Source of the DNA: Ensifer sp. Root278
Lineage (GTDB): Bacteria; Pseudomonadota; Alphaproteobacteria; Rhizobiales; Rhizobiaceae
DNA: 64,000 nt
Direction: 5' to 3'
NCBI RefSeq assembly: GCF_001429285.1
Contig: NZ_LMJJ01000001.1
Span: 378,565-442,564 of the forward strand
The translations under genes and the position numbers were made by a program. The notes under the pieces are model-generated. The model was not told the DNA's origin, searched no databases, and was given only the letters and a program-made list of their open reading frames with translations. Of the stretch, positions 41,644 to 50,040 are shown piece by piece; positions within the stretch are counted from its first letter, which is position 1; each line of letters begins with the position of its first letter.

Positions 41644-42504
41644 TTATTTGATGCGGCTGGTCTTGCCGAGCATGGCCGTCTGCAGGGCGTCGTTGCCGGT
41701 AAGTTCCGCGAGCTTGCGTTCGGCGAAGGCGTCACCTTCGTTGGCGGCCTTGCGGAAGATCGCACGGGCGGCCGGGATACCCTTGGCGGTGCCTTCACCG
41801 TTCTCGAGCATCAGGCCGAGATTGACCATGGCATCGACATTGCCGCGGTCTGCGGCCAGGCGATAAAGCTTGGCAGCCTTGGCGTTGTCTTCCGGCACCA
41901 GCTTGCCTTCGTCCAGGATCACCGCGAGGTTGAAGGCGGCGACGTCGTCGCCGGCGAGCGATGCCCGTTCGAACCATTCGATCGCCAGCTTGCCGTTGAC
42001 CGGCGTGCCCATGCCGTCGCGGTAGGAGACGCCGAGATTGTAGGCCGCGAGAACGTTGCCGGCAGCAGCGGCCTTCTGGTTCAGCGCGAATTCGGTTGCC
42101 GTGTCGCCCTGTTCACCGACGAGAACGGCATAGTTGGTCATCGCCAGCGCGTGGCCATGTTCGGCGGCTTCACCGAGAATGCGCAGCGACTGGGTCTTCT
42201 GCCCGGCCTTGTCGAGCACGCGAGCGAGCTGAAATTCGGTGCGGGCGCCGCTCTTCTGGTTGTAGGCCTCGCGGCAGGCCGAAAGCGCCACGCCGATCCT
42301 GATGTCTTCGGCGGAAACGGCCGGGAAAGTCTGGTTGCGCTGCAGGTCGAAGATGCTGCCCGCTTCGCGGTCGCAGACTTCGGCGGCGGAGAGATCGGCA
42401 GCGCGTGCCGACGGGAGGGCGATCGCGGCCACTGCCAGCAGACTGACGATCGCCAGGAAGAGGGCATTGATGATGCGGGTTCCGGATGTGCTGCGCTTTT
42501 CCAT
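41644..42504 (-). CDS. Exported Sel1-repeat protein
   Basis: Periplasmic protein of 286 aa. The signal peptide covers about 1-36 (IINALFLAIVSLLAVAAIALPSARA). The body consists of Sel1/TPR-like helical repeats: AMTNYAVLVGEQGDTATEF, AAYNLGVSYRDGMGTPVNG, AAFNLAVILDEGKLVPEDN, AMVNLGLMLENGEGTAKGI. Such repeats bind partner proteins, and several rhizobial Sel1 proteins regulate envelope signalling, but no partner can be named here. Its start is 50-70 bp from the Clr-type box that it shares with the divergent FecR gene. Confidence 0.88.
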   Translation of the reverse strand: MEKRSTSGTRIINALFLAIVSLLAVAAIALPSARAADLSAAEVCDREAGSIFDLQRNQTFPAVSAEDIRIGVALSACREAYNQKSGARTEFQLARVLDKAGQKTQSLRILGEAAEHGHALAMTNYAVLVGEQGDTATEFALNQKAAAAGNVLAAYNLGVSYRDGMGTPVNGKLAIEWFERASLAGDDVAAFNLAVILDEGKLVPEDNAKAAKLYRLAADRGNVDAMVNLGLMLENGEGTAKGIPAARAIFRKAANEGDAFAERKLAELTGNDALQTAMLGKTSRIK

Positions 42505-42554
42505 GATGCTCTCCCCGTGTCTTCAGGATCAATTTATCGGCGACCGTCACGGAG

Positions 42555-42576
42555 GGCTGTTACGGCGGGAACAGCC
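42555..42576. promoter_or_regulatory. Clr (CRP-like) binding site
   Basis: Perfect dyad GGCTGTT-N8-AACAGCC. The core TGTT (42558-42561) and AACA (42570-42573) with 8 bp between them is the Clr-cAMP box as I recall it from S. meliloti. It lies between the Sel1 gene (start 42504, leftward) and the FecR gene (start 42698, rightward), so it could control either. The clr gene itself is about 3 kb away. Confidence 0.75.
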
Positions 42577-42697
42577 TGGTGGCGAAAGCTCTGGCGAAGT
42601 GACGGAGGGACATAGAGAGCCGGGCCCTTGAGCCGGCTTGCATCCGGGAACGCCGGGGCTATCCTCGAAGGTCGCAACGCTCAAACGGGAGAGGGCA

Positions 42698-43342
42698 ATG
42701 GAAGATCTGGCAGCGCCAATGCGCAAGATGCTGGTGAGCCGACGCGTTGTCGTCGGCGGCCTGCTGCTGACGGCGGCCGGCGGCGGTGTCGCCACCTCCT
42801 GGGCAAGCCCTTCACTTGGCGAGGCAACGGAGGTCCGCGGCGACGTTAGACGGAAGCAGGCGAAAAAGGACGACCCGCTCACGGTCGGTAGCCAGCTCTT
42901 CGAGAACGACCGCGTGCGCACGAACGTCGAGAGCTATGCGACCTTGAACCTCGGCACCGATACGCGCGTGCTGCTCGGCGCCGAAACCGAGCTGCTCGTC
43001 GACAGCTTCATCGCCGGTCAGGGTGGTACGCTCGAACTCGGAACGGGCCGCATGGTGTTCGATCGGCCCGAGGGCCTGCCCAAGGTCGATGTGGCGGTCC
43101 GCACGGCCTTCGGCATGATCGGCGTGCGCGGCACCAAGTTCTTTTGCGGACCGAGCCGGGCCGCATTTGCCGTCTTCGTCGAACATGGGAGCGTTTCGGT
43201 CGCGCGTGGCGGCGTGACCCGGATCGTCGCTGCGGGGCAGGGGGTGGAGTTTCATCATCGCGGTGACGCCCCGAGCGAGCCCATCAACTGGGGTGAGCCG
43301 CGCATCAGGGAAGCCTATGCCAGCGTCGGGCTAACGCGTTGA
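42698..43342 (+). CDS. Exported FecR-domain protein
   Basis: Protein of 214 aa. A twin-arginine-like signal (MLVSRRVVVGGLLLTAAGGG, about 11-30) leads to a FecR domain (about 45-190): LTVGSQLFENDRVRTNVESYATLNLGTDTRV, then TAFGMIGVRGTKFFCGPSRAAFAVFVEHGSVSVARGG. This is a stand-alone periplasmic FecR domain rather than a TonB-type anti-sigma factor. Such proteins often neighbour CHASE2 cyclases, whose sensor domain may detect them. The ATG at 42698 follows GGGAGAGGGC. It lies beside a Clr box and converges on cyaD1. Confidence 0.86.
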   Translation: MEDLAAPMRKMLVSRRVVVGGLLLTAAGGGVATSWASPSLGEATEVRGDVRRKQAKKDDPLTVGSQLFENDRVRTNVESYATLNLGTDTRVLLGAETELLVDSFIAGQGGTLELGTGRMVFDRPEGLPKVDVAVRTAFGMIGVRGTKFFCGPSRAAFAVFVEHGSVSVARGGVTRIVAAGQGVEFHHRGDAPSEPINWGEPRIREAYASVGLTR

Positions 43343-43403
43343 GCCGTCGCTACTCCCGACGAAAAGCGCGCTCCGCGCATTGTGTCCCAGGCTTTGCGGC
43401 GCT

Positions 43404-45266
43404 TTACTCCGAAACCGTGAAAAGCTCCATCGTCGAGAAGCCGCGAATTTCGTGGCTGCCGAGCGGGCGAAGCGGCTGCTTGCTTTCCGCCGCTGCAGCA
43501 GGCCCGACGCAGATCGATGTGCCTAGGAACTTGTTCGCCTCCTGAAGCCGCGCCGCCAGATTGATCGCGTCGCCATGGGCGGTGTAGTCGAGCTTGCCGC
43601 CGGCGCCGACTTCGCCGACCACCGCCGGTCCGGTCTCGACGCCGATCCGGGTCCTGCCGAAGCTGTTGGCGGCAAACTGCGGGCGTCCCCGCATCTCTTC
43701 CGTCAATGCATGGATCGCTCTGGCACACGCGATCGCCCTGTCGACGTGTTCCGGCAGGTCCTCGGGCGCGTTGAAAAAGGCGTGCACGGCATCGCCCACC
43801 ACCTTATCGACCATGCCGCCGTGCTCGGCCACCAGCGCGTTGACCTCCGAAAAGTAGATGTCGAGCAAGGCAATGAGGTCCCGCGGCTTCAGTCTCTGCG
43901 ACAGGGAGGAAAAGCTCTCGATGTCGGTGAAGAGCGCCGTCACCTGGCGTTCCTCGCCGGCCACGCGTGTAAGCCCGGGATTGTCGATATAGCGGGCGAC
44001 GACCGATTGCGGCAGGTATTGCGAAAATTTCTGCCGTGCCGCCGCTTCGGATCGCCGCACCCGAGCAAATTGCAGGATGCTCGTCACCGCCAGAACGAGG
44101 GCGAGCGCGACCGAAATGCTGATCGCATCGATAAGCCAGCCACTGGTGTCATAGATGATCGCTGCTGCCGCGACGACGGCGCCGACGGCGATAAGGCCAA
44201 GGGCCGCGGATATCATTGGCCGAAGGCGCGCGGCCGCGAAGGCGATACCACATCCGGCGACGAGGGCCATGGCGGCCTCGGCGAGCGGAAGCCGGCTGTC
44301 ACGCTTCGGTATGAAGCCGGTCAGGACCGCGTTGGCGATATCCGCGTGGATCTGCACCGAGGGTTCGAGCGGCATCGAGGCGCTGGGCCGTAAGCCCCCG
44401 AGGCTCGGCAGGCTGCTGCCGATGAGCACGAGTTTGCCTGCAAAGCGATCCGCCGCCGCCTTGCCGGACAACACATCGGCGGCGGAAACGGTGCGGGCGG
44501 CGAGCCGGTCCGCAGCACTGGCGACGAAGCGCAGGCTGCCGGTTTCATCGAGCGCCATCACCCGTCCGTCGATGCGCAACCAGGCGGGTGCGCCGCCGAG
44601 GATCGGCGTGCCGGCGCCGCGCATCAGCCGTGTCGCCTCGATCGCCAGCGTCGGATAGGCGTCGTTGCCGAGGATGGCATAGGCCTGTACCCGCCGGATC
44701 CGCGCGTCCTCGTCGCCAACGAGAAACGAAGCGGCGGCCGCCTTCGCCCGGTCCATGAACGCGGCACAGGAGGTTTCGGCGCCGTCGAGGAACCAGAGTT
44801 CGGGCGGGGCGAAGGGGCGGCTCAGTGCCAGCGGCGGTACCGGACGCGGCCGCTCCTGGATCGTATCGGCAATCAGAAAGCCGAGCACGACGGGGACACG
44901 TCCAAGCGCGGAGGCGAGGGCCGCATTGCCGTCGCCGGTCGTGTTGCAATCGGCGCTGAAGACGAAGTCGACCGCCACGGCCTCGGCGCCGGCCGTCGCA
45001 AGCCGCGACAGAAGATCGGCGGTTGCCGTCCTGTCCCATTCGCCTGACGGGCGCGATTGATGGGCCTGGCGGTCGATGTCGACCACAATGATGTCAGGCG
45101 ACTGCGGCGCGGGAATCCACTGTGTCAGGCTGTCGAAGAACAGCTCGCGCTGCGTTTCTAATACCGGCTCGGCGAAGAGATAGAGGGCGACGGCAACCAG
45201 CAAGCTCGTCAGGAACCCGCCGGCAAGCGGAGTGAAACGCAATTGCCGGCGCGGCTCAGCGGCCAT
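43404..45266 (-). CDS. cyaD1: CHASE2-domain receptor-type class III adenylate cyclase
   Basis: Membrane receptor of 620 aa that should convert ATP to cAMP. A TM near the N-terminus (about 15-35) is followed by a periplasmic CHASE2 domain (about 35-310; DIIVVDIDRQAH, VAVDFVFS, GKLVLIGSSLPSLGG). Three TM helices follow (about 335-415). The cyclase domain (about 440-610) has metal Asp in TALFTDIESFSSLSQ, DKVVGDAVHAFFNAP with the second Asp and an ATP-type Lys, and RIGVETGPAVVGEVGAG. I chose the ATG at 45266, 6 bp after the clr stop; longer frames enter clr. Two-gene operon with clr. The cyaD1 name comes from recalled synteny. Confidence 0.88.
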   Translation of the reverse strand: MAAEPRRQLRFTPLAGGFLTSLLVAVALYLFAEPVLETQRELFFDSLTQWIPAPQSPDIIVVDIDRQAHQSRPSGEWDRTATADLLSRLATAGAEAVAVDFVFSADCNTTGDGNAALASALGRVPVVLGFLIADTIQERPRPVPPLALSRPFAPPELWFLDGAETSCAAFMDRAKAAAASFLVGDEDARIRRVQAYAILGNDAYPTLAIEATRLMRGAGTPILGGAPAWLRIDGRVMALDETGSLRFVASAADRLAARTVSAADVLSGKAAADRFAGKLVLIGSSLPSLGGLRPSASMPLEPSVQIHADIANAVLTGFIPKRDSRLPLAEAAMALVAGCGIAFAAARLRPMISAALGLIAVGAVVAAAAIIYDTSGWLIDAISISVALALVLAVTSILQFARVRRSEAAARQKFSQYLPQSVVARYIDNPGLTRVAGEERQVTALFTDIESFSSLSQRLKPRDLIALLDIYFSEVNALVAEHGGMVDKVVGDAVHAFFNAPEDLPEHVDRAIACARAIHALTEEMRGRPQFAANSFGRTRIGVETGPAVVGEVGAGGKLDYTAHGDAINLAARLQEANKFLGTSICVGPAAAAESKQPLRPLGSHEIRGFSTMELFTVSE

Positions 45267-45271
45267 GCGCG

Positions 45272-45976
45272 CTAGTCCTCCTCCGGATCGGCGATGCTTT
45301 GCAGGCGGCCGACCTTGCAGGCGATGATGCCCTCGTTTCTTCTGATCGCGCCGCTTTCCTCCAGCCACTGGATGGCGCGGTTGACCTTCGGCCGGCTGGC
45401 GCCGAGCACACCGGCGATGTCCGTCTGGCTCATGGTCAGCCTTAGATTGGCGCTTTCCGGCAGCTCGTTGCCGTGGATCTGGCGGAGCGTGGCGAGGAAG
45501 AAGCGCGCGACGCGGGCATTGAGATCATAGAGCGCGATGGTCTCGAGTCGCTCGGTCGTGTCGCGCAGTTGGGCGCAGAGGAAGCGGATGACGGCCTCGG
45601 CCGCTTCCGGCCGGTTGGTGACGATATCGAGGAACGACTTCTTGCCGATGACATACCCTTCCGACGCTGTCATCGCCGTTGCGTCGGCCGACCGCGTCTG
45701 GCCATCGAGCACCGCCATCTCGCCGAAGATCGCGCCGGCTTCGTGCTGGCGCAGCATTAGTTCCCGGCCTTGCGGCGTGATCAGCGACAGCTTGATGCGC
45801 CCGGAAATGACGACAATCATGTAATTGCCTTCGTCGCCACGCTGGAAGATTACGGTGCCGGCCGGCCACTTCCTGTAGGTCGCGATGCCGGCAAGCTCGG
45901 CAATGGCATTCTTGTCGAATTCTTCAAAGATCGGAAACGAGCGCCAGAAAGTCGGGCTCCTGTTGATTTCGTTCAT
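45272..45976 (-). CDS. clr: Crp/Fnr-family cAMP receptor transcription factor (Clr-like)
   Basis: Regulator of 234 aa. A cyclic-nucleotide-binding beta-roll covers about 10-130 (IFEEFDKNAIAELAGIATYRKWPAGTVIFQRGDEGNYMIVVISGRIK; phosphate-binding cassette GAIFGEMAVLDGQTRSADATA about 83-103). A dimer helix follows, then a winged helix-turn-helix (RLTMSQTDIAGVLGASRPKVNRAIQWLEESGAI, about 175-207). It is encoded 6 bp upstream of a class III cyclase and near spdA, the arrangement recalled for S. meliloti Clr. I chose the ATG at 45976 (MNEINRSPTF). Confidence 0.88.
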   Translation of the reverse strand: MNEINRSPTFWRSFPIFEEFDKNAIAELAGIATYRKWPAGTVIFQRGDEGNYMIVVISGRIKLSLITPQGRELMLRQHEAGAIFGEMAVLDGQTRSADATAMTASEGYVIGKKSFLDIVTNRPEAAEAVIRFLCAQLRDTTERLETIALYDLNARVARFFLATLRQIHGNELPESANLRLTMSQTDIAGVLGASRPKVNRAIQWLEESGAIRRNEGIIACKVGRLQSIADPEED

Positions 45977-46237
45977 GACATGCCCCCGCGCGGCGTCCCC
46001 TGCCGCGCCGAAATTCTTCGCCCAGCCGCCTCGTCCTTGCAATAGAAAAGAACGATGTGCCGACGATGTAGTTCCGTGTTTGTCTGCGGATAAGTCAGAA
46101 AGCGCCAAGCTCGGAGGTTGACGATGCCGGCTGGTCGTTTCATTTTCTTGAACGATCTGTCGCTCTCGGAGCGGCTAGATGAATTTCAAAATGCTGATAC
46201 TTCTGTTGCCAACAACCGTTTCTCACAGGAGCCTCGC

Positions 46238-46660
46238 ATGCCTCAGAATGTTGTCGTCCTCATCGGACGCGTCCTCCTCTCTATCATGTTCATCATGTCC
46301 GGTTTCAGCAAGCTGATGGATCCGTCGGGCACGGCCCAGATGATCACCGGCGCTGGCTGGCCGGCACCGACCGCACTCGCTTACCTTGCCGGCCTCTTCG
46401 AACTCGTCGCCGGTCTTGCCGTTCTCGTCGGCTTCCAGACGAAGATTGCCGCCTATCTGCTTGCGGCGTTCAGCCTTATCACCGCTTTCGCCTTCCACAG
46501 CGGAGCGATCAACATCCCGAACTTCCCGCCGGAAGCCAACGGCCTGCTGACCGTCTTCAACGGCCTGATGATGATGAAGAATATCGCGATCGCCGGTGGT
46601 TTCCTCGTGCTCGCCGTCTTCGGCCCCGGCGCTCTGTCGGTCGACAAGCGCGGCGCCTGA
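46238..46660 (+). CDS. DoxX-family membrane protein
   Basis: Inner-membrane protein of 140 aa with four TM helices. DoxX features: VVLIGRVLLSIMFIMSGFSKLMDPSGTA (about 5-32), GWPAPTALAYLAGLFELVAGLAVLVGFQTKIAAYLLA (about 40-76), and a His in AFAFHSGAINI (about 84-94). Family members are linked to redox or thiol homeostasis in some bacteria. The role here is unknown. The ATG at 46238 has AGGAG 8 bp upstream. Confidence 0.88.
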   Translation: MPQNVVVLIGRVLLSIMFIMSGFSKLMDPSGTAQMITGAGWPAPTALAYLAGLFELVAGLAVLVGFQTKIAAYLLAAFSLITAFAFHSGAINIPNFPPEANGLLTVFNGLMMMKNIAIAGGFLVLAVFGPGALSVDKRGA

Positions 46661-46724
46661 GACCGAACATGCCGCGCGTTGGGATCAACGCACAAGGCAT
46701 ACTCTGGTTTACCGCAGTAACATC

Positions 46725-46750
46725 AAGCCCGTCGCTCGTTCGGCGGGCTT
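46725..46750. terminator. Bidirectional hairpin between doxX and fucU
   Basis: Arms AAGCCCG (46725-46731) and CGGGCTT (46744-46750) with partial extra pairing inside, between convergent genes. Confidence 0.7.
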
Positions 46751-46758
46751 CTTGCATT

Positions 46759-47187
46759 TCAGGGATAAATCACGCCCTTGCGCAGAATGACGTTGCCGTA
46801 GAGCCTGGGCTCGCTCGTCTGGACGACCGTGTGGGCGGCTCTTACGCGCGGGTAAAAATCCGCTCCGAGCAAGGGCACGACACGGCGGCCGGGCTCGTGC
46901 CGGGCGCAGCACGCGACGATCTCCTGATGCACCGGGTCCAGCGCCTCCCTGTCCTGTTTGACGGTGGCGCGGAAGATCGCTTCGGGCACGAAATCGTCGA
47001 TTGGCAAAACGCTGAGGATGGCGTCGAGCACCGGGATCAGCGGGTGCCCGTCGAGCCGGACGAGACGGCGTGCATGTTCCTGGCCCGGATAGTTGCCGTC
47101 GACCAGCGCGATTTCATCGCCGTGCCCCATCGCCCGGAGCGTTGCGAGCAACTCGGGACTGAGGATCGGGTTTAGTCCTTTCAGCAT
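46759..47187 (-). CDS. RbsD/FucU-family sugar mutarotase
   Basis: Interconverts sugar anomers, speeding supply to kinases. It is 142 aa. It starts MLKGLNPILSPELLATLRAMGHGDEIALVDGNYPG, the FucU form of the active-site region (His22, Asp24), and ends YGNVILRKGVIYP. Its start overlaps the frcR stop by one base (TGATG), so it is coupled to frcR. Given the fructose operon next door, it may act on the imported sugar; that is inference. Confidence 0.9.
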   Translation of the reverse strand: MLKGLNPILSPELLATLRAMGHGDEIALVDGNYPGQEHARRLVRLDGHPLIPVLDAILSVLPIDDFVPEAIFRATVKQDREALDPVHQEIVACCARHEPGRRVVPLLGADFYPRVRAAHTVVQTSEPRLYGNVILRKGVIYP

Positions 47188-48419
47188 CAGCCGAGCTCCT
47201 TGAAGAGGACATTGGTGTCGAGCAGATAGCGGGAGAAGAGCGGCAGGCTGGCGCCGCCGATGGCGCGCGCGTGGCTACCAACCAGGCCTTCCACCAGTTC
47301 AGGGATGGTAACGCCCTGGAGGTCGAGCTCGTAGAGCGCCCTGCGGGTGGCGGCGAGCAACCGGGCCCGGACCCAGGGTGGGAAGCCGCCGTCGATGACA
47401 ACGGCCGAGAAGTCGACGATCGAGACGGCCGACACGACAGCCTGGGCAAGCGCCGCGCCACAGTCGTCGATCCAGATGTCGAGCGGTTCGCCGAAGTCGA
47501 TCCAGTCGTCAGCCGAGTACCAAAGCGGCCGCGGGTCGATGCCGCGTTCGCGCAGCAGATTTTCGAGCACGAAGACCGAGGCGATCTTGAGGAGCTGGAT
47601 GGTCCTGCCGTCCTTGCCCGAGACCGGCAGGGGGCCGATGGCGCCAGCCGTTCCGGTACGCCCGGAGAAGAGCGCCGAGTTCAGGACGACGCCGCCGCCG
47701 ATGAACGAGCCGATATAGAAATAGACGAAGTCCGGGTAGATGGCGCCGACGCCGAAGGCGAGCTCGGCGCCGCAGGCGCTGGTGCCGTCGTTCTGCAGGA
47801 AGACCGGATAGGTGGTGCGGGCCGAGATTGCCGCCTGCAGATCGATGTCGCGCCACTTGTTCATTTCTTCCCGCGGCGCGCCCACTTCCTCCGCCCAGTT
47901 CCACAGTTCGAAGGGCGTGGCGATGCCGATGCCGGCGATCCGCTTGCGCTGATCGGGGTTGAGTTGCTGTTCGAGCTTCGCCATGCCGGAAATGATGAAA
48001 TCGACGAGATCGCCGGGCAGCGGATAGGCATGCACATGATGCAGATGCAGCCGGATGGTGCCGACGAAATCCATCAGCACGAGATCGGCGCTGCGCCGGC
48101 CGATTTTCACGCCGAAGGAAAAGACCGCGTCCGGATTGAGCCGCATCGGTGTCGATGGTTGTCCAACCTTGCCGCGAACGGGATCGCCCTTGACCAGCAG
48201 GCCGTCGCTTTCCAGCGCCCGCATGATCACCGATACGGTCTGCGCCGAAAGGCCGGAACGCCGGGCGATATCGGCTTTGGAGAGGCCGCCGTGACGCCTG
48301 ACCAGCGACATGACCAGGCGCTCGTTATAGGCGCGCACGCGCGTCTGGTTGGCCCCGCCGCTAGGGTCAATGACCTCAGGTTGCATCGGTCCCCGATCAG
48401 GACCGTCTGTCAGTGACAT
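47187..48419 (-). CDS. frcR: ROK-family transcriptional repressor of fructose uptake
   Basis: Regulator of 410 aa. The N-terminal winged helix-turn-helix spans about 25-85 (RVRAYNERLVMSLVRRHGGLSKADIARRSGLSAQTVSVIMRALESDGLL). The ROK sugar-kinase-like domain covers about 100-390 (FSFGVKIGRRSADLVLMDFVG; IGSFIGGGVVLN; GAIGPLPV). The zinc-site cysteines typical of ROK kinases are not evident. It is divergent from frcBCAK, as in S. meliloti. The ATG at 48419 is preceded by GGGAGGAG; upstream in-frame codons enter a repeat. An AT-rich dyad ahead of frcB is its likely operator. Confidence 0.9.
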   Translation of the reverse strand: MSLTDGPDRGPMQPEVIDPSGGANQTRVRAYNERLVMSLVRRHGGLSKADIARRSGLSAQTVSVIMRALESDGLLVKGDPVRGKVGQPSTPMRLNPDAVFSFGVKIGRRSADLVLMDFVGTIRLHLHHVHAYPLPGDLVDFIISGMAKLEQQLNPDQRKRIAGIGIATPFELWNWAEEVGAPREEMNKWRDIDLQAAISARTTYPVFLQNDGTSACGAELAFGVGAIYPDFVYFYIGSFIGGGVVLNSALFSGRTGTAGAIGPLPVSGKDGRTIQLLKIASVFVLENLLRERGIDPRPLWYSADDWIDFGEPLDIWIDDCGAALAQAVVSAVSIVDFSAVVIDGGFPPWVRARLLAATRRALYELDLQGVTIPELVEGLVGSHARAIGGASLPLFSRYLLDTNVLFKELG

Positions 48420-48446
48420 GCCACCGTCTCCTCCCGTTGGCATTAG

Positions 48447-48558
48447 ATCACGATGGTTCAGGGTCGGATCGACCCAAAACCATAGACGTGATCGCTTCTC
48501 AAAAGCTGGAGCGGGATCAGGCGGAAAACCGCATGCACTTTTCCTCATTCCGCTCTGG
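48447..48558. repeat. RIME1-like intergenic repeat, copy B (inverted relative to copy A)
   Basis: The reverse complement aligns end to end with 10215-10325: CAGAGCGGAATGAGGAAAAG ... CCCGCTCCAGC, then TTTTGGGTCGATCCGACC ... CATCGTGATC. It lies just upstream of the frcR start. Confidence 0.8.
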
Positions 48559-48664
48559 TGCCCGCTTGGCGCAGGTCTGTTGTTTCCGCTTGCTGTGACT
48601 CTGTCAATTTGTCTGACGCTCCGCTTCTCGGACGGAGCGTCGTCATCCCAAGAATGCCACATCG

Positions 48665-48697
48665 AAATAATAATTCAATTTGATTTATTTATTGACA
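48665..48697 (+). promoter_or_regulatory. frcB promoter region with candidate FrcR operator
   Basis: Dyad AAATAA (48665-48670) and TTATTT (48685-48690) directly adjoins TTGACA (48692-48697). The -10 is not clear at the right spacing. AT-rich dyads overlapping promoters are typical for ROK repressors, so this is the likely control point of frcBCAK. Confidence 0.5.
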
Positions 48698-48817
48698 CCC
48701 CGGAATTTTAATGTTTGTTTTTGTCTCGGAAGCGTCGATTGCAACGGAGGAAAATGTTGCTGTCGCGTGGCCTGGGGGCGGTCCGCCGACCCGATTTTCA
48801 ATCCTTGGGAGGATTTC

Positions 48818-49843
48818 ATGAAGAAGACTGTTCTTTCCGCTGCTTTCGGCGCGCTGTCCCTTGGCGTCGTTTTCGCCGCGCCGGCACAGGCTGCTGATGT
48901 CGGCGCCTGCCTCATTACCAAGACCGACACCAACCCCTTCTTCGTCAAGATGAAGGAGGGTGCTACCGCCAAGGCGCAGGAACTCGGCGTGACGCTGAAG
49001 GCCTATGCCGGCAAGATCGACGGCGACCACGACAGCCAGGTGGCTGCAATCGAATCCTGCATCGCCGATGGCGCCAAGGGCATCCTGATCGCCGCCTCCG
49101 ACACCAAGGCGATCGTCGATCAGGTGAAGAAGGCGCAGGACGCTGGTCTGCTCGTGATCGCGCTCGATACACCGCTCGATCCGCCGACCGCTGCCGACGC
49201 GACGTTTGCAACCGACAACCTGCTCGCCGGCAAGCTGATCGGCCAATGGGCCGTCGCCACCATGGGCGAGGGTGCCAAGACCGCCAAGATCGGCTTCCTC
49301 GATCTACTTCCGTCGCAGCCGACGGTCGACGTCCTGCGCGACCAGGGCTTCATGATGGGCTTCGGCATCGACACGAAGGATCCGAACAAGATCGGCGACG
49401 AAGATGATCCGCGCATCGTCGGCCACGACGTCACCAACGGCAACGAAGAAGGTGGCCGCAAGGCGATGGAAAACCTTCTGCAGAAGGATCCCGACATCAA
49501 CGTGATCCACACCATCAACGAGCCGGCCGCCGTTGGCGCCTATCAGGCGCTGAAGGCCGTCGGCAAGGAGAAGGACGTGCTGATCGTCTCGGTCGACGGC
49601 GGTTGCCCGGGCGTCAAGTCGGTCGCTGAAGGTGTCATCGGCGCCACCTCGCAGCAATATCCGCTGATGATGGCGGCCCTCGGCATCGAGGCGATCAAGA
49701 AGTTCGCCGATACCGGTGAAAAGCCGAAGCCGACGGAAGGCAAGGACTTCTTCGACACCGGCGTTTCGCTCGTCACCGACAAGCCGGCTGCCGGCGTCGA
49801 GTCGATCGACACCAAGGTCGGCACGGAGAAGTGCTGGGGCTGA
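48818..49843 (+). CDS. frcB: Fructose ABC transporter, periplasmic binding protein
   Basis: Captures fructose (by S. meliloti precedent also ribose and mannose) in the periplasm. It is 341 aa. The signal peptide covers about 1-25 ([20 protein letters not shown], cleavage near AQA). Type I sugar-binding fold: [23 protein letters not shown] (about 34-56), [28 protein letters not shown], and [25 protein letters not shown] ribosome site 6 bp before the ATG. First gene of frcBCAK. The separating hairpin before frcC suits higher expression of the binding protein. Confidence 0.94.
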   Translation: MKKTVLSAAFGALSLGVVFAAPAQAADVGACLITKTDTNPFFVKMKEGATAKAQELGVTLKAYAGKIDGDHDSQVAAIESCIADGAKGILIAASDTKAIVDQVKKAQDAGLLVIALDTPLDPPTAADATFATDNLLAGKLIGQWAVATMGEGAKTAKIGFLDLLPSQPTVDVLRDQGFMMGFGIDTKDPNKIGDEDDPRIVGHDVTNGNEEGGRKAMENLLQKDPDINVIHTINEPAAVGAYQALKAVGKEKDVLIVSVDGGCPGVKSVAEGVIGATSQQYPLMMAALGIEAIKKFADTGEKPKPTEGKDFFDTGVSLVTDKPAAGVESIDTKVGTEKCWG

Positions 49844-49878
49844 TCGCCTTTGCTCTTCGAACGCATGAGCCATTAACG

Positions 49879-49902
49879 GAAGGGCGGCCCCGGCCGCCCT
49901 TC
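49879..49902 (+). terminator. Hairpin between frcB and frcC (attenuating or mRNA-stabilising)
   Basis: Arms GAAGGGCGGCC (49879-49889) and GGCCGCCCTTC (49892-49902). There is no T-run. Such hairpins after a binding-protein gene often protect its message while permitting partial read-through to the permease genes. Confidence 0.6.
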
Positions 49903-50040
49903 GCGTAAGCGCCGATGTCTTTGACACGGCGATGAAAACCGCGCAGCTTCTTAAGAGTGCTTATGCCCGCGTCTTTGTGGGCGGGCTGTGCACGACTGCA
50001 TCGCAACCCCTTGGGAGCGGGGTTCACGGGAGGAAGGTCC

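Larger units (their letters stand above)
48420..48817. other. frcR-frcB divergent intergenic region
   Basis: The 398 bp contain an inverted RIME1-like repeat (48447-48558) on the frcR side and, on the frcB side, an AT-rich dyad overlapping a TTGACA (48692-48697). No coding sequence recognised. Confidence 0.65.
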
